Positions 26,071 through 33,805 of a DNA stretch of 64,000 nt are shown piece after piece. Below the pieces are notes generated by a model. It was not told the origin of the DNA. It worked only from the letters and a program-made list of their open reading frames with translations, and searched no databases. The translations under genes were made by a program, and so were the position numbers. The stretch comes from Actinoplanes lutulentus (lineage in GTDB: Bacteria; Actinomycetota; Actinomycetes; Mycobacteriales; Micromonosporaceae), in the NCBI RefSeq assembly GCF_003259845.1, contig NZ_QLMJ01000008.1, positions 248,001 through 312,000 on the forward strand. The letters run 5' to 3'. Numbering within the stretch: position 1 is the first letter of the stretch; every line of letters starts with the position of its first letter.

Positions 26071-26193
26071 ATGAGCAAACGGCTGTGGGATGCGTTCCTC
26101 GACGCCCTGATGAGTCTCGCCGAGCTACCACCCGAACCCTGCGCCCTCGAACTGACCGACGCCGCCCGCAACCAGCGCAGCCTCGCTAGCTGA
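26071..26193 (+). CDS. Small protein, 40 residues
   Basis: Short frame 'MSKRLWDAFLDALMSLAELP' continuing to 'AARNQRSLAS'. It is preceded by GAGAG and by an AT-richer stretch ('tatagagagttatgat') that could hold a -10 element, unusual in this GC-rich window. An amphipathic N-terminal helix is likely. It overlaps the convergent FMN reductase stop by 8 bp. No family recognised; coding status is moderate. Confidence 0.4.
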   Translation: MSKRLWDAFLDALMSLAELPPEPCALELTDAARNQRSLAS

Positions 26194-26668
26194 TCAGCGC
26201 GGCCGTGTAAAGCTCGGCCGCCGAAGCCGGATCGGCCAGCTCAGGGCCGATCGCGGTCAGGCCGAAATCTACGACGTCCGCGCCGAGATCACTCAACAGC
26301 CGCGCCAGGAACGCCTCGGCGACATCCGCCTGCGCCTGCAGGTCAGCCGTGACGACCGGGATGGCGAGCACCCCGGCGAGCGCGTTGGCCGGCAGCTGGT
26401 CGAGCAGCACCTTGAGCACCCCGGAGAAGGTGCTCCGGTACGCCGGGGTCGCCACGATGAGCACGGTGGCGTCCTGCAGTTCCAGCAGCGCCTCGCCGGT
26501 GGCGGCGTCGCCCGGGACCAGCAGGCCCGGGCCGAGTTCGGAAACGTCGACGATCACCGCGCCGGTGCCACCGCGGCTCACCGCGAGCCGTTCCCCCAGG
26601 GCCGTTGCCAGCTGCAGCGTCCTCGACCCCGGATGGGGATGGCCGGAGAGCACTACCACATCCGACAT
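26186..26668 (-). CDS. NAD(P)H-dependent FMN reductase
   Basis: 160-residue flavodoxin-fold reductase from the ATG at 26668 ('MSDVVVLSGHPHPGSRT'). 'SGHPHPGSRTLQLA' is the phosphate-binding loop of FMN, and 'ATPAYRSTFSGVLKVLLDQL' is the conserved SsuE/MsuE-type flavin/dimer segment. It supplies reduced flavin to a monooxygenase or reduces quinones; no monooxygenase is adjacent. An upstream in-frame ATG (26725) would add 19 atypical residues. Confidence 0.85.
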   Translation of the reverse strand: MSDVVVLSGHPHPGSRTLQLATALGERLAVSRGGTGAVIVDVSELGPGLLVPGDAATGEALLELQDATVLIVATPAYRSTFSGVLKVLLDQLPANALAGVLAIPVVTADLQAQADVAEAFLARLLSDLGADVVDFGLTAIGPELADPASAAELYTAALIS

Positions 26669-26927
26669 ACGGCCCACCCTCCGATCACTACGGTCACCGC
26701 AATCATCACGCCACGAGCCGGCCAATGCTATTCGTACAATCAGCTATTACTTTGCGTAGTCATGCGGCCTGCCGCGCATAACGCGGACGCGGTACGCACC
26801 ACCCGAGCCGTGACGACGGATAACGCACCTGCGGTACCCGCGGATGCCGTGCCGGGTTGACGACGCGGACCCCCTGCGGCCGCGAATCTTGAGGGACCCC
26901 CGACATCTACCGAGGAGTCCTGTCTCA

Positions 26928-29144
26928 ATGGCTACGTACCTGTCCCGGCTCGGCGCGTTCAGCGCTCGCCATCGGGTTCTCGTCTTCGTCGTCTGGGGCC
27001 TGATGCTGGCCGTCGGCATCGTCGGCACGGTGACCGGCATGAGGTTCAGCGACGGCGGTTTCAGCCTGTCGAACACCGAGTCCGGCCGGGCCCTGGAGGT
27101 CATGCGGAAGCAGTTCCCGGCCACCGCGACCGACGACACCCAGGGAACGCTGCAACTGGTACTCACCGCCCCGGACGGGCAGAAGATCACCAGCGCCGCC
27201 AGCAAGAGACTGGTCGCCACCGCGATCGACGGCGTCGCCGGCGTGGACCACGTGGCGTCGGTCAGCAAAACGCTCGTGTCGGCTGACGGCACCACGGCGG
27301 TCGCGACCGTCACCCTGACCGGGCTGACCGACGACACCGACACCGAACCGATCTACGAGCAGGTCCTCGCGGTCGCCGATCAGGCCCGCGACGCCGGTCT
27401 CGGCGCCGAGGTCGGCGGCTCGATCGGCGACCAGACCCCCGCGCAGAGCCCCGCCGAAGGCATCGGCGCGATGATCGCGTTCGTGATCCTGATCGTCACG
27501 TTCGGATCGCTGGTCGCGGCCGGCGCCAACATGATCGGCGCGCTGCTCGGCCTCGCGACAGGGCTGCTCGGCGTCTTCGCCCTCTCCGCCTGGCACCCGA
27601 TCGGCGCCACCACACCCACCCTGGCCGGCATGATCGGCCTCGCGGTCGGTATCGATTACGGCCTGTTCATCCTGGCCCGGTTCCGCACCGAGCTGCGCGA
27701 AGGCCGCACCGTCGACGAGGCCATCGCCCGTTCCATCGGCACCGCCGGCTCCGCGGTCGTGTTCGCCGGCGCCACCGTCGTCATCGCGCTGGTCGGCCTC
27801 GCCGTCGTACGAATCCCGTTCATCACCGAGATGGGCGTCGCCGCCGCGGTGACCGTGGCCACCACCGTGCTGATGGCGCTGACCTTCCTGCCCGCACTGA
27901 TGCGCTCGATGGGATACCGGGTGTTGTCACGCCGCGAACGCCGCCTGCTCAAAGCTGGGGTTCCGCTGCGGGAGCAGGCCACCCAGCGGGCGCAGCGCCG
28001 CTCGTTGCTCGACCGCTGGATCCGCACCGTGGTCAGGGCACCGCTGCCGATCGCCGTCGTCGCGATCGCCGCACTCCTGGCACTCTCCCTGCCGACCTTC
28101 TCTCTCAAGACCGCGCTGAGCACCCCCGGCGGCGAGGACCCGGACAGCACCCAGCGTGCCGCTTACCAGTTGATCGCCGACAAGTTCGGGCCCGGTACGC
28201 AGGGCACCCTGATCGTCCTGGTCGAGGGCGACAGCGTCGCCGACAAGGTCAACGCGGTCACCACCACGATCAAGGGACTCGACGACGTCGCGTCGGCCAC
28301 CGCCGCCGGCGTCAGCAAGGACGGCAGCACCGCGATGATCCAGGTCGTCCCGGACAGCGGACCGATCGACGACGCCACCCGCGACCTCGTCCGCGACATC
28401 CGCGACCACGCCGGCGACGTTGCCGGGGTAACCCTCGCCGTCACCGGTTCCACCGCGATCGACATCGACATCAACGACAAGCTCAACAAGGCGCTCATCG
28501 TCTACCTGATCTTGGTCGTCAGCCTGTCGCTGGTTCTGCTGGTGATCCTGTTCCGGTCGCTGCTGGTACCGCTGGTCGGCACCCTCGGATTCCTGCTGTC
28601 GCTGGGCACCGCGTTCGGCGTGACCGTCAAGGTCTTCCAGGACGGCTGGGCCGACGCGCTGATCCCCGCACCCTCCGGCAACCCGATTTTGAGCCTGCTG
28701 CCCATCCTGATCGTCGGCATCCTGTTCGGTCTCGCCATGGATTACCAGGTCTTCCTGGTCTCCCGGATGCACGAGGCGCACGCCCGTGGCCTGAGCCCCG
28801 CCGACGCGATCGTCGACGGATTCACGCGCACCGCGGTGGTCGTCGTCGCGGCCGCCGCGATCATGGTGGCGGTCTTCGCCGGATTCGCCACGGCGGTGTC
28901 GCCGTTCGTCGCCGCGATCGGGTTCGCCCTGTCCGTCGGTGTGCTCGCCGACGCCTTCATCGTCCGCATGATCATCGTCCCGGCCGTGCTCAAACTGCTC
29001 GGCAACGCCGCCTGGTGGATGCCCCGCTGGCTCGACCGCATGCTGCCGAACATCGACGCCGAGGGCCGCGCGCTGGAAGCGGCCGACCAGCCGGGCCGGC
29101 ACCACACCGGCGAGGACCTGCGCACCCCGGCCGGAGTGCGCTGA
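26928..29144 (+). CDS. MMPL/RND-family transporter
   Basis: 738-residue exporter of the MmpL type. Start at 26928 follows the ribosome site GAGGAG. Two repeats are visible, each with one helix, a large outer loop and five clustered helices. The first loop is about residues 40-175, the second begins near 'TALSTPGGEDPDSTQ'. The proton-relay block 'VGIDYGLFILARFRTELREGRT' and its second-half equivalent 'LAMDYQVFLVSRMHEAHARG' are intact. Substrate unknown; MmpL proteins usually move lipids or hydrophobic compounds. Single gene ending in a bidirectional hairpin. Confidence 0.93.
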   Translation: MATYLSRLGAFSARHRVLVFVVWGLMLAVGIVGTVTGMRFSDGGFSLSNTESGRALEVMRKQFPATATDDTQGTLQLVLTAPDGQKITSAASKRLVATAIDGVAGVDHVASVSKTLVSADGTTAVATVTLTGLTDDTDTEPIYEQVLAVADQARDAGLGAEVGGSIGDQTPAQSPAEGIGAMIAFVILIVTFGSLVAAGANMIGALLGLATGLLGVFALSAWHPIGATTPTLAGMIGLAVGIDYGLFILARFRTELREGRTVDEAIARSIGTAGSAVVFAGATVVIALVGLAVVRIPFITEMGVAAAVTVATTVLMALTFLPALMRSMGYRVLSRRERRLLKAGVPLREQATQRAQRRSLLDRWIRTVVRAPLPIAVVAIAALLALSLPTFSLKTALSTPGGEDPDSTQRAAYQLIADKFGPGTQGTLIVLVEGDSVADKVNAVTTTIKGLDDVASATAAGVSKDGSTAMIQVVPDSGPIDDATRDLVRDIRDHAGDVAGVTLAVTGSTAIDIDINDKLNKALIVYLILVVSLSLVLLVILFRSLLVPLVGTLGFLLSLGTAFGVTVKVFQDGWADALIPAPSGNPILSLLPILIVGILFGLAMDYQVFLVSRMHEAHARGLSPADAIVDGFTRTAVVVVAAAAIMVAVFAGFATAVSPFVAAIGFALSVGVLADAFIVRMIIVPAVLKLLGNAAWWMPRWLDRMLPNIDAEGRALEAADQPGRHHTGEDLRTPAGVR

Positions 29145-29176
29145 CCAACGCCCCCAGCGACCCGAAAACCCCGAGC

Positions 29177-29202
29177 GGCGCTCGCGTCAGTGCGCGAGCG
29201 CC
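29177..29202. terminator. Bidirectional hairpin between the MmpL and stabilisation-type genes
   Basis: Perfect 10-bp arms GGCGCTCGCG / CGCGAGCGCC around a 6-base loop. It sits 33 bp past the MmpL stop and contains the stop codon of the reverse-strand gene in its loop. No T tract, as is usual in high-GC actinomycetes. Confidence 0.65.
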
Positions 29203-29510
29203 CTCTCCAGCTCGGCCTTGCTCATCGCCGACCGGCCTTTGATGTTGCGTTTCTTCGCCTCGTTGTAGAGCTGTTCCTTCGTACGCCCCTGAGCCCCACT
29301 GTGCGACCGCTTACCACCGCGATGCCCGGAGGAGACATCCTCGATGGACAGGCGACTCGCGGTCTTCGATTCACCGGCGCGGGCTCGCTCCTTGTTCACC
29401 GTGCGCGCGGCGATCTCGGTCGCCACCTTCTTCGGTACGCCCCGCTTCTCGGCGCTCTCCTTGATGTGCTCGTACTGACGTTCACGCTTGGGGCTGGATC
29501 CTGCCGGCAT
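29187..29510 (-). CDS. Small basic 'plasmid stabilisation'-type protein with Rho-N/SAP-like C-terminus
   Basis: 107-residue, highly charged protein ('SSPKRERQYEHIKESAEKRG', 'EIAARTVNKERARAGESKTA') found widely in actinobacterial genomes and often labelled plasmid stabilisation protein without evidence. A Ser/Gly/Arg-rich linker leads to 'TKEQLYNEAKKRNIKGRSAMSKAELERAL', which has the helix-extended-helix pattern of the Rho N-terminal/SAP-like nucleic-acid-binding motif. Probably DNA- or RNA-binding and stress-related; role unproven. Confidence 0.85.
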   Translation of the reverse strand: MPAGSSPKRERQYEHIKESAEKRGVPKKVATEIAARTVNKERARAGESKTASRLSIEDVSSGHRGGKRSHSGAQGRTKEQLYNEAKKRNIKGRSAMSKAELERALAH

Positions 29511-29534
29511 GGCTACCTCCTCGATCGAGCCGGT

Positions 29535-30773
29535 TCACGCCTGCTGGGATTTCCCGTCCTCAGGGCGGTAAACACCAGGCCGCAGCCGCGCGGCCCGCGA
29601 CTCCAGATAGCGCTGCTCCGGCCCGCTGAGCGTCAGCCGCGCCGCCAGCCGGTACTGCTCCCGCGCCTCGTCCCGCTCACCGGCCATCTCCAGCAGATGC
29701 GCGCGCACCGCCGCCGTCCGATGATGCCGAGCCAGCGCCGGATCCCCGGCGATCTGATCCAGATCGGTCAGCGCCACCCGCGGGCCGTCGACCATGGCCC
29801 GCGCGACGATCCGGTTCAGCGCCACCATCGGGCTGGGGGCGAGCGCGTGCAACATCCCGTACAGAAGAAGGATCTGAGGCCAATCGGTGAGCTCGGCGCG
29901 CGTCGCCTCATCGTGAACCGCCGCGATCGCGGCCTGAAGCTGGAACGGTCCGATCGGTGCGTGAGCGAGCGCATGGGTGATGATCGCGACGCCTTCGGCG
30001 ATCGCAGGCGCGTCCCAGCGCCGCCGGTCCTGTTCCGCAAGCGGGACCAAAGATCCACCCCCTTGGGTACGCGCGGAGCGGCGCGCGTCCGTGAGCAGCA
30101 TCAACGCGAGCAATCCGGCCACTTCCCCGTCGTCGGGCAGACGCCGGTGCAGCTGCCGGGTCAGCCGGATCGCCTCCCGAGTCAGCTCGACCCGGTTCAC
30201 GGTGTCGCCGGAGCTGGCCGTGTGCCCCTCGGTGAAGATCAGGTAGAGCACGTGCAGAACCGCGTCGAGGGGCGCTCCCGGCGCGGGCATCTCGAACCGG
30301 GCGCCGGTGTCGCGGATCCGCTGCTTGGCCCGGCTGATCCGCTGGCCGACGGTGGCCTCGGGCAGCAGCAACGCCCGCGCGATCTCCGCGGTGCTGAGCC
30401 CGCCGACCGCCCGCAGCGTAAGCGTGACCTGGGCCGGAACGGTCAGCGACGGATGGCAGCAGAGCAGCAGCAATGCCAGTTCGTCGTCGCCGCGGACCTG
30501 CGGCTCGGGATCGTGCCGGACCGCCTCCTCGCGACGCCGGCGTGCCGTCTCGGAGCGCAGCATCTCCACCCGGCGGCGGCTCGCCACGGTGATCAACCAG
30601 TGTCGTGGCTGCTCCGGAACGCCCTCCCGCGGCCACTGCTGAGCGGCCGCGAGCAGCGCCTCCTGCACCGCGTCCTCGCAGGCCTCGAAGTCGCCGTAGC
30701 GGCGCACCACCGCCGCCAGGACCCGCGGTGCGCACTCACGCAGCAGATCCGGCAGCGCGGTCACAGGTCCCAT
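29535..30773 (-). CDS. ECF sigma factor of the ECF42 group with TPR-like extension
   Basis: 412-residue sigma factor. Region 2 spans 'YGDFEACEDAVQEALLAAAQ' and 'PRHWLITVASRRRVEMLRS'. Region 4 HTH is 'LTLRAVGGLSTAEIARALLLPEATVGQRISRAKQRI'. The remaining ~200 residues form an all-helical TPR-like extension ('YLIFTEGHTASSGD', 'NRIVARAMVDGPRVALTDLD'), the feature of ECF42 sigma factors, which have no classical anti-sigma factor. It overlaps the DGPF gene by 13 bp; the GTG at 30764 would give a 4-bp GTGA overlap and is a good alternative start. The pairing with a DGPF protein is the known ECF42 arrangement. Confidence 0.92.
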   Translation of the reverse strand: MGPVTALPDLLRECAPRVLAAVVRRYGDFEACEDAVQEALLAAAQQWPREGVPEQPRHWLITVASRRRVEMLRSETARRRREEAVRHDPEPQVRGDDELALLLLCCHPSLTVPAQVTLTLRAVGGLSTAEIARALLLPEATVGQRISRAKQRIRDTGARFEMPAPGAPLDAVLHVLYLIFTEGHTASSGDTVNRVELTREAIRLTRQLHRRLPDDGEVAGLLALMLLTDARRSARTQGGGSLVPLAEQDRRRWDAPAIAEGVAIITHALAHAPIGPFQLQAAIAAVHDEATRAELTDWPQILLLYGMLHALAPSPMVALNRIVARAMVDGPRVALTDLDQIAGDPALARHHRTAAVRAHLLEMAGERDEAREQYRLAARLTLSGPEQRYLESRAARLRPGVYRPEDGKSQQA

Positions 30774-31132
30774 TCGCTCATATCGAGGACCGGGCGCACC
30801 TCGACCCGGGTGTACCCGGCGTCCGGCGTCCTCGCGGCCCAGGCGACCGCCTCGCCGAGATCCGCGACGTCGATCAGATAGAAGCCGGCCAGATGCTCCT
30901 TGACCTCGGCGAACGGGCCGTCCGAGGTGATCGTCTTACCGTCGCGTACCGAGACCTGGGTGGCCAGGGCCGGATCGCCAAGGCCTTCGCTGGCGACCAG
31001 GACACCGGCGTCGCGCATCTGGTCGGTCAGCCGCAGGTGGCCGAGCCCGAAGTCGGTCCGCTGCTGCTCGGACAGCGTCTCCCAGACGGCGAGCGACTGC
31101 GGGTTCGACTGGATCAGGATCACGTATTTCAT
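30761..31132 (-). CDS. DGPF/YCII-related protein paired with ECF42 sigma factor
   Basis: 123-residue YCII-fold protein from the ATG at 31132 ('MKYVILIQSNPQSLAVWETL'). It contains the eponymous 'SDGPFAEVKEHLAGFYLIDV' block. DGPF genes are targets and partners of ECF42 sigma factors; their biochemical activity is unknown. It is translated just before and overlapping the sigma factor gene. A longer reading from 31288 would run through the divergent promoter region and is rejected. Confidence 0.92.
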   Translation of the reverse strand: MKYVILIQSNPQSLAVWETLSEQQRTDFGLGHLRLTDQMRDAGVLVASEGLGDPALATQVSVRDGKTITSDGPFAEVKEHLAGFYLIDVADLGEAVAWAARTPDAGYTRVEVRPVLDMSEWDL

Positions 31133-31150
31133 GGCACTCCTCCGATTTCT

Positions 31151-31201
31151 TTTACCCATCTTGTAGAAGCTGGCTGCCTCGGCTTCGACATGATGGGTAA
31201 A
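31151..31201. promoter_or_regulatory. Inverted repeat in the DGPF/SnoaL divergent promoter region
   Basis: Perfect 10-bp arms TTTACCCATC (31151-31160) and GATGGGTAAA (31192-31201) flank 31 bp. On the reverse strand a TGTCGA hexamer (31186-31191) fits the reported ECF42 -35 element, but I cannot see a clear matching -10. The symmetry suggests one factor acts on both directions. Confidence 0.45.
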
Positions 31202-31220
31202 GAGAAAGGTAGGACCTGTC

Positions 31221-31646
31221 ATGGACGAGATCCGGGACGTCATCCTGAACAAGGCCGCGCTACTGCAGAAGGGTGACGCCGAAGCCATCCTGGCGCACTA
31301 CGCGCCGGCCTTCGTCGAGTACTCCCTGGCCCCGCCGCTACGCCAGCCCGGCGACAGCCGCGATCCGGCCCCGCTGCGCGCCTGGATGGCAACCTTCGAG
31401 GCACCCCCGCGCCGCGAGGTCACCCAACTGGAGATCACCACCGACGGCGACGTGGCGTTCGCGACCAGCCTCGACGCGATGACCGCGATCCCGCGCGGCG
31501 CGACCGAGCCGTTCACCCTGTGGTTCCGGGTCACACACGGCCTGCGCCGCATCGACGGCCGCTGGCTGGTCACCCACGAACACGAATCGGTGCCGTTCGA
31601 GATGGACGGCTCCTTCCGCGCCTCGATCGGCCTGACCCCGACCTGA
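31221..31646 (+). CDS. SnoaL-like / DUF4440 (NTF2-fold) protein
   Basis: 141-residue alpha+beta-barrel protein: 'MDEIRDVILNKAALLQKGDAEAILAHYAPAFVEYSL' is the first helix-strand unit. It ends with the canonical 'TLWFRVTHGLRRIDGRWLVTHEHESVPFEMDG' strands seen in ketosteroid-isomerase-like SnoaL proteins. Such genes often accompany ECF42/DGPF loci and may be part of that regulon. Activity unknown. Divergent from DGPF and translationally coupled (TGATG) to the sulfotransferase-like gene. Confidence 0.88.
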   Translation: MDEIRDVILNKAALLQKGDAEAILAHYAPAFVEYSLAPPLRQPGDSRDPAPLRAWMATFEAPPRREVTQLEITTDGDVAFATSLDAMTAIPRGATEPFTLWFRVTHGLRRIDGRWLVTHEHESVPFEMDGSFRASIGLTPT

Positions 31647-32263
31647 TGATCGTCTGGGTGGCGTCGTTCCCGCGCTCGGGCAACACCTTCCTGCGGATCG
31701 TGCTGCACCGCCTCTACGGCATCCGCACCTCGACCGTCTACGACGTCGACGGTGTGGCTGCCCGCCTCGGCCCCGATCTGATCGGGTTCACCGAACGCCC
31801 GGGAACGCTCGCCACCCTCCGCGCGGACACCGAACCGCACTTCATCAAGACCCACCGCCGGCGCGACACCGACGTGCACGAGAACGACCCGAGCCGCTAC
31901 GAGCCCGAACTCCGCACCAAGATCCTGCGCCAGTCCCCCACCGGAACCGGCAGCTGGGGCGCCAACGTCCTCAGCTGGCTGCACCCGCCGGCCGCGCACC
32001 GGATGGTGCTGCGCTACGAGGACCTGACCAGCGATCCGATCCACCACGTGACCACGATCGTGTCAGCGCTGGCACCGGCCCTCACCCCCGTGATTGATCC
32101 CGCCATCCCGTCGATGGACGAGCTCCGGTTACGCGACGACCGCTTCTTCCGCCGAGGCCACACCGGCTCCCACCGCGACGAGCTGCCACCGGAGTTGCAC
32201 GAACTGTTCTGGTCCCGAGCCGACAACCGCGAGGCGATGCACCTGCTGGAGATCAGCCGATAG
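31646..32263 (+). CDS. Sulfotransferase-like protein lacking the 3'-phosphate-binding segment
   Basis: 205 residues, short for the PAPS sulfotransferase family (usually 250-300). The N-terminal 5'-phosphosulfate loop 'SFPRSGNTFLRIVLHRLYG' is intact, as are 'EPHFIKTH', 'GSWGANVLSWL' and 'HRMVLRYEDLTSDP'. The segment between 'FIKTH' and 'GSWGANV' is much too short. The strand-helix carrying the VRDGRD-type motif that binds the 3'-phosphate of PAPS is absent, with 'VHENDPSRYEPEL' bridging the gap. An in-frame internal deletion seems likely, leaving a protein that may be inactive. The ATG overlaps the preceding stop by one base. Confidence 0.78.
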   Translation: MIVWVASFPRSGNTFLRIVLHRLYGIRTSTVYDVDGVAARLGPDLIGFTERPGTLATLRADTEPHFIKTHRRRDTDVHENDPSRYEPELRTKILRQSPTGTGSWGANVLSWLHPPAAHRMVLRYEDLTSDPIHHVTTIVSALAPALTPVIDPAIPSMDELRLRDDRFFRRGHTGSHRDELPPELHELFWSRADNREAMHLLEISR

Positions 32264-33209
32264 TGCGCAGCGGCGTACCGGCCTGCCACGCCGCGATGTT
32301 CTCCACGATCTGCTGGAACCAGCCCTGATAGGTCCGGTCGGTGACATATCCGAGGTGCGGCAGCAACACCGTGTTGGGTGCGGCCCGCAGCGGATCCCCG
32401 GCCGGCAGCGGCTCGGTGTCGAAGACGTCGAGCCCCGCACCGGCGATGGAGCCAGTGGTCAGCGCGACAGCAAGCGCCGTCCGGTCGACGATTGGCCCCC
32501 GCGAAGTGTTGATCAGGACAGCCGACGGTTTCATGGCCTTCAGCTCGGCGGCGCCGACCAGTCCGATCGTACGATCGGAAAGCTTGAGATGAACGCTGAG
32601 CACGTCGCTCTCAGCGAAAAGCTGATCCCGGCTGACCAGAGTGGCGCCCACCTCGGCGGCGCGTTCGGCGGTGAGGTTCTGACTCCAGGCGATCACCCGC
32701 ATGTCAAAGGCCCGCCCGATCCGCGCGATCTGACTGCCGAGCCGCCCCAGCCCGAGTACGCCCAGCGTGCTCCCGTTGAGATCCGTGCCGACGGTGGTCT
32801 GCCAGCGACCGGCCCGCAGCGCCCGGTCCTCGGTGACGACGTTGCGCTGGACGGCGAGGATGAGCGCCCAGGTGAGCTCGGCGGTGTTGGAGCTGACCGC
32901 CGAGCCGGCGGCGGTGGTGCCGCAGACGGTAACGCCCTGCTCTTTCGCGGCGGCCAGGTCGATGGACGCGTTGACCATGCCGGTGGTGATCAGCAGCCGC
33001 AGGTCGGGCAGGTCGCGCAGGAGTTCCGCGGTGAACGGGGTGCGTTCCCGCATAGCGACGACGACCTGTGCGCCCGTCAGTGCGTTGACCAGGTCGTGGT
33101 GGTCGGCGAGGTGCTCGTGCAGAACCTCGACCTCGGCGTCGGCAAGCGTCTCGAAAGGCCCGTAGGCCCGCGCCACCCGCTGGTAATCGTCCAGAACAAC
33201 GATCTTCAT
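32253..33209 (-). CDS. D-2-hydroxyacid dehydrogenase
   Basis: 318-residue NAD-dependent oxidoreductase of the phosphoglycerate-dehydrogenase-like family. The Rossmann motif is 'GVLGLGRLGSQIARIGRAF'. The catalytic Arg lies in 'LINTSRGPIVD', Glu in 'DVFDTEPLP', His in 'LLPHLGY'. 'TWALILAVQRNVV' is the family inter-domain helix. The ACT domain of SerA is absent, so it acts on another 2-hydroxy/keto acid. It overlaps the sulfotransferase-like gene by 11 bp at the 3' end and precedes no same-strand partner. Confidence 0.92.
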   Translation of the reverse strand: MKIVVLDDYQRVARAYGPFETLADAEVEVLHEHLADHHDLVNALTGAQVVVAMRERTPFTAELLRDLPDLRLLITTGMVNASIDLAAAKEQGVTVCGTTAAGSAVSSNTAELTWALILAVQRNVVTEDRALRAGRWQTTVGTDLNGSTLGVLGLGRLGSQIARIGRAFDMRVIAWSQNLTAERAAEVGATLVSRDQLFAESDVLSVHLKLSDRTIGLVGAAELKAMKPSAVLINTSRGPIVDRTALAVALTTGSIAGAGLDVFDTEPLPAGDPLRAAPNTVLLPHLGYVTDRTYQGWFQQIVENIAAWQAGTPLRTIG

Positions 33210-33219
33210 GGGGTTCAGC

Positions 33220-33630
33220 CTAGGGCCAGAGCAGGAGTTGGCGGTGGTGGCCGAAGCCGTTGCGCAGGTAGAAGTCGACAGCCCGGCGCCCGGAGTGGAC
33301 GGTGACGTGGAGGAGTGCTTGTCTGCGGGCTTCGGTGAGGATCGCTTCGATCAGTGCGGAGCCGATGCTCTGGCCGCGATGTTCCTCGCGGACCATGACC
33401 GACTGGATGTCGCCAAAGCGGCGGTCCAGGTCGCCGTTGCCGGGCACCCGCTCAGCGACGAGCAACCAGGCACAGCCCACGATCTGCCCATCGACCTCGG
33501 CGACGAAGGGCAGGTGGGTTTTCGCGTGAGCAGCCATCCAGTCGGTGAACGCGGGGAGCTGGTTGGGCTCGATGTCCCGCAGCTCGGCGAGAGCCACCAC
33601 ATCGTCCACACCAGCCATACGCACCATCAC
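33220..33630 (-). CDS. GNAT-family N-acetyltransferase
   Basis: 136-residue acetyltransferase. Motif A appears as 'IQSVMVREEHRGQSIGSALIEAI' (R/Q-x-x-G-x-G type, here HRGQSIGSAL), which binds acetyl-CoA pyrophosphate. Motif B is 'HVTVHSGRRAVDFYLRNGFGHH', with a Tyr before the RNGF turn. Acceptor unknown. It lies 10 bp upstream of the dehydrogenase on the same strand, so the two are probably one transcript. Confidence 0.9.
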   Translation of the reverse strand: MMVRMAGVDDVVALAELRDIEPNQLPAFTDWMAAHAKTHLPFVAEVDGQIVGCAWLLVAERVPGNGDLDRRFGDIQSVMVREEHRGQSIGSALIEAILTEARRQALLHVTVHSGRRAVDFYLRNGFGHHRQLLLWP

Positions 33631-33805
33631 CGCCGGAGTTTAAAGCCCACCCGCAGGTCGCCGCCGCCATGCGCGGGCCGGTCTCGGCCATCTGATCCAC
33701 CCTGTTGTGTGACCACCGGAAACGTCCTATTGAGGGCTATGGTGTCCGGTGAGCCCGGTTCGGATAAATGGACTCACCGTTCATCGGAGTCGTTGGGGGT
33801 GGCCG

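Noticed and set aside
26844..26927. Earlier start for the MmpL transporter
   Set aside because: The extra 28 residues have no membrane or family features, and a GAGGAG ribosome site points to 26928.
27927..29105. Reverse-strand 392-codon frame opposite the MmpL gene
   Set aside because: Composition is low-complexity Asp/Gly/Arg and it covers a well-supported transporter.
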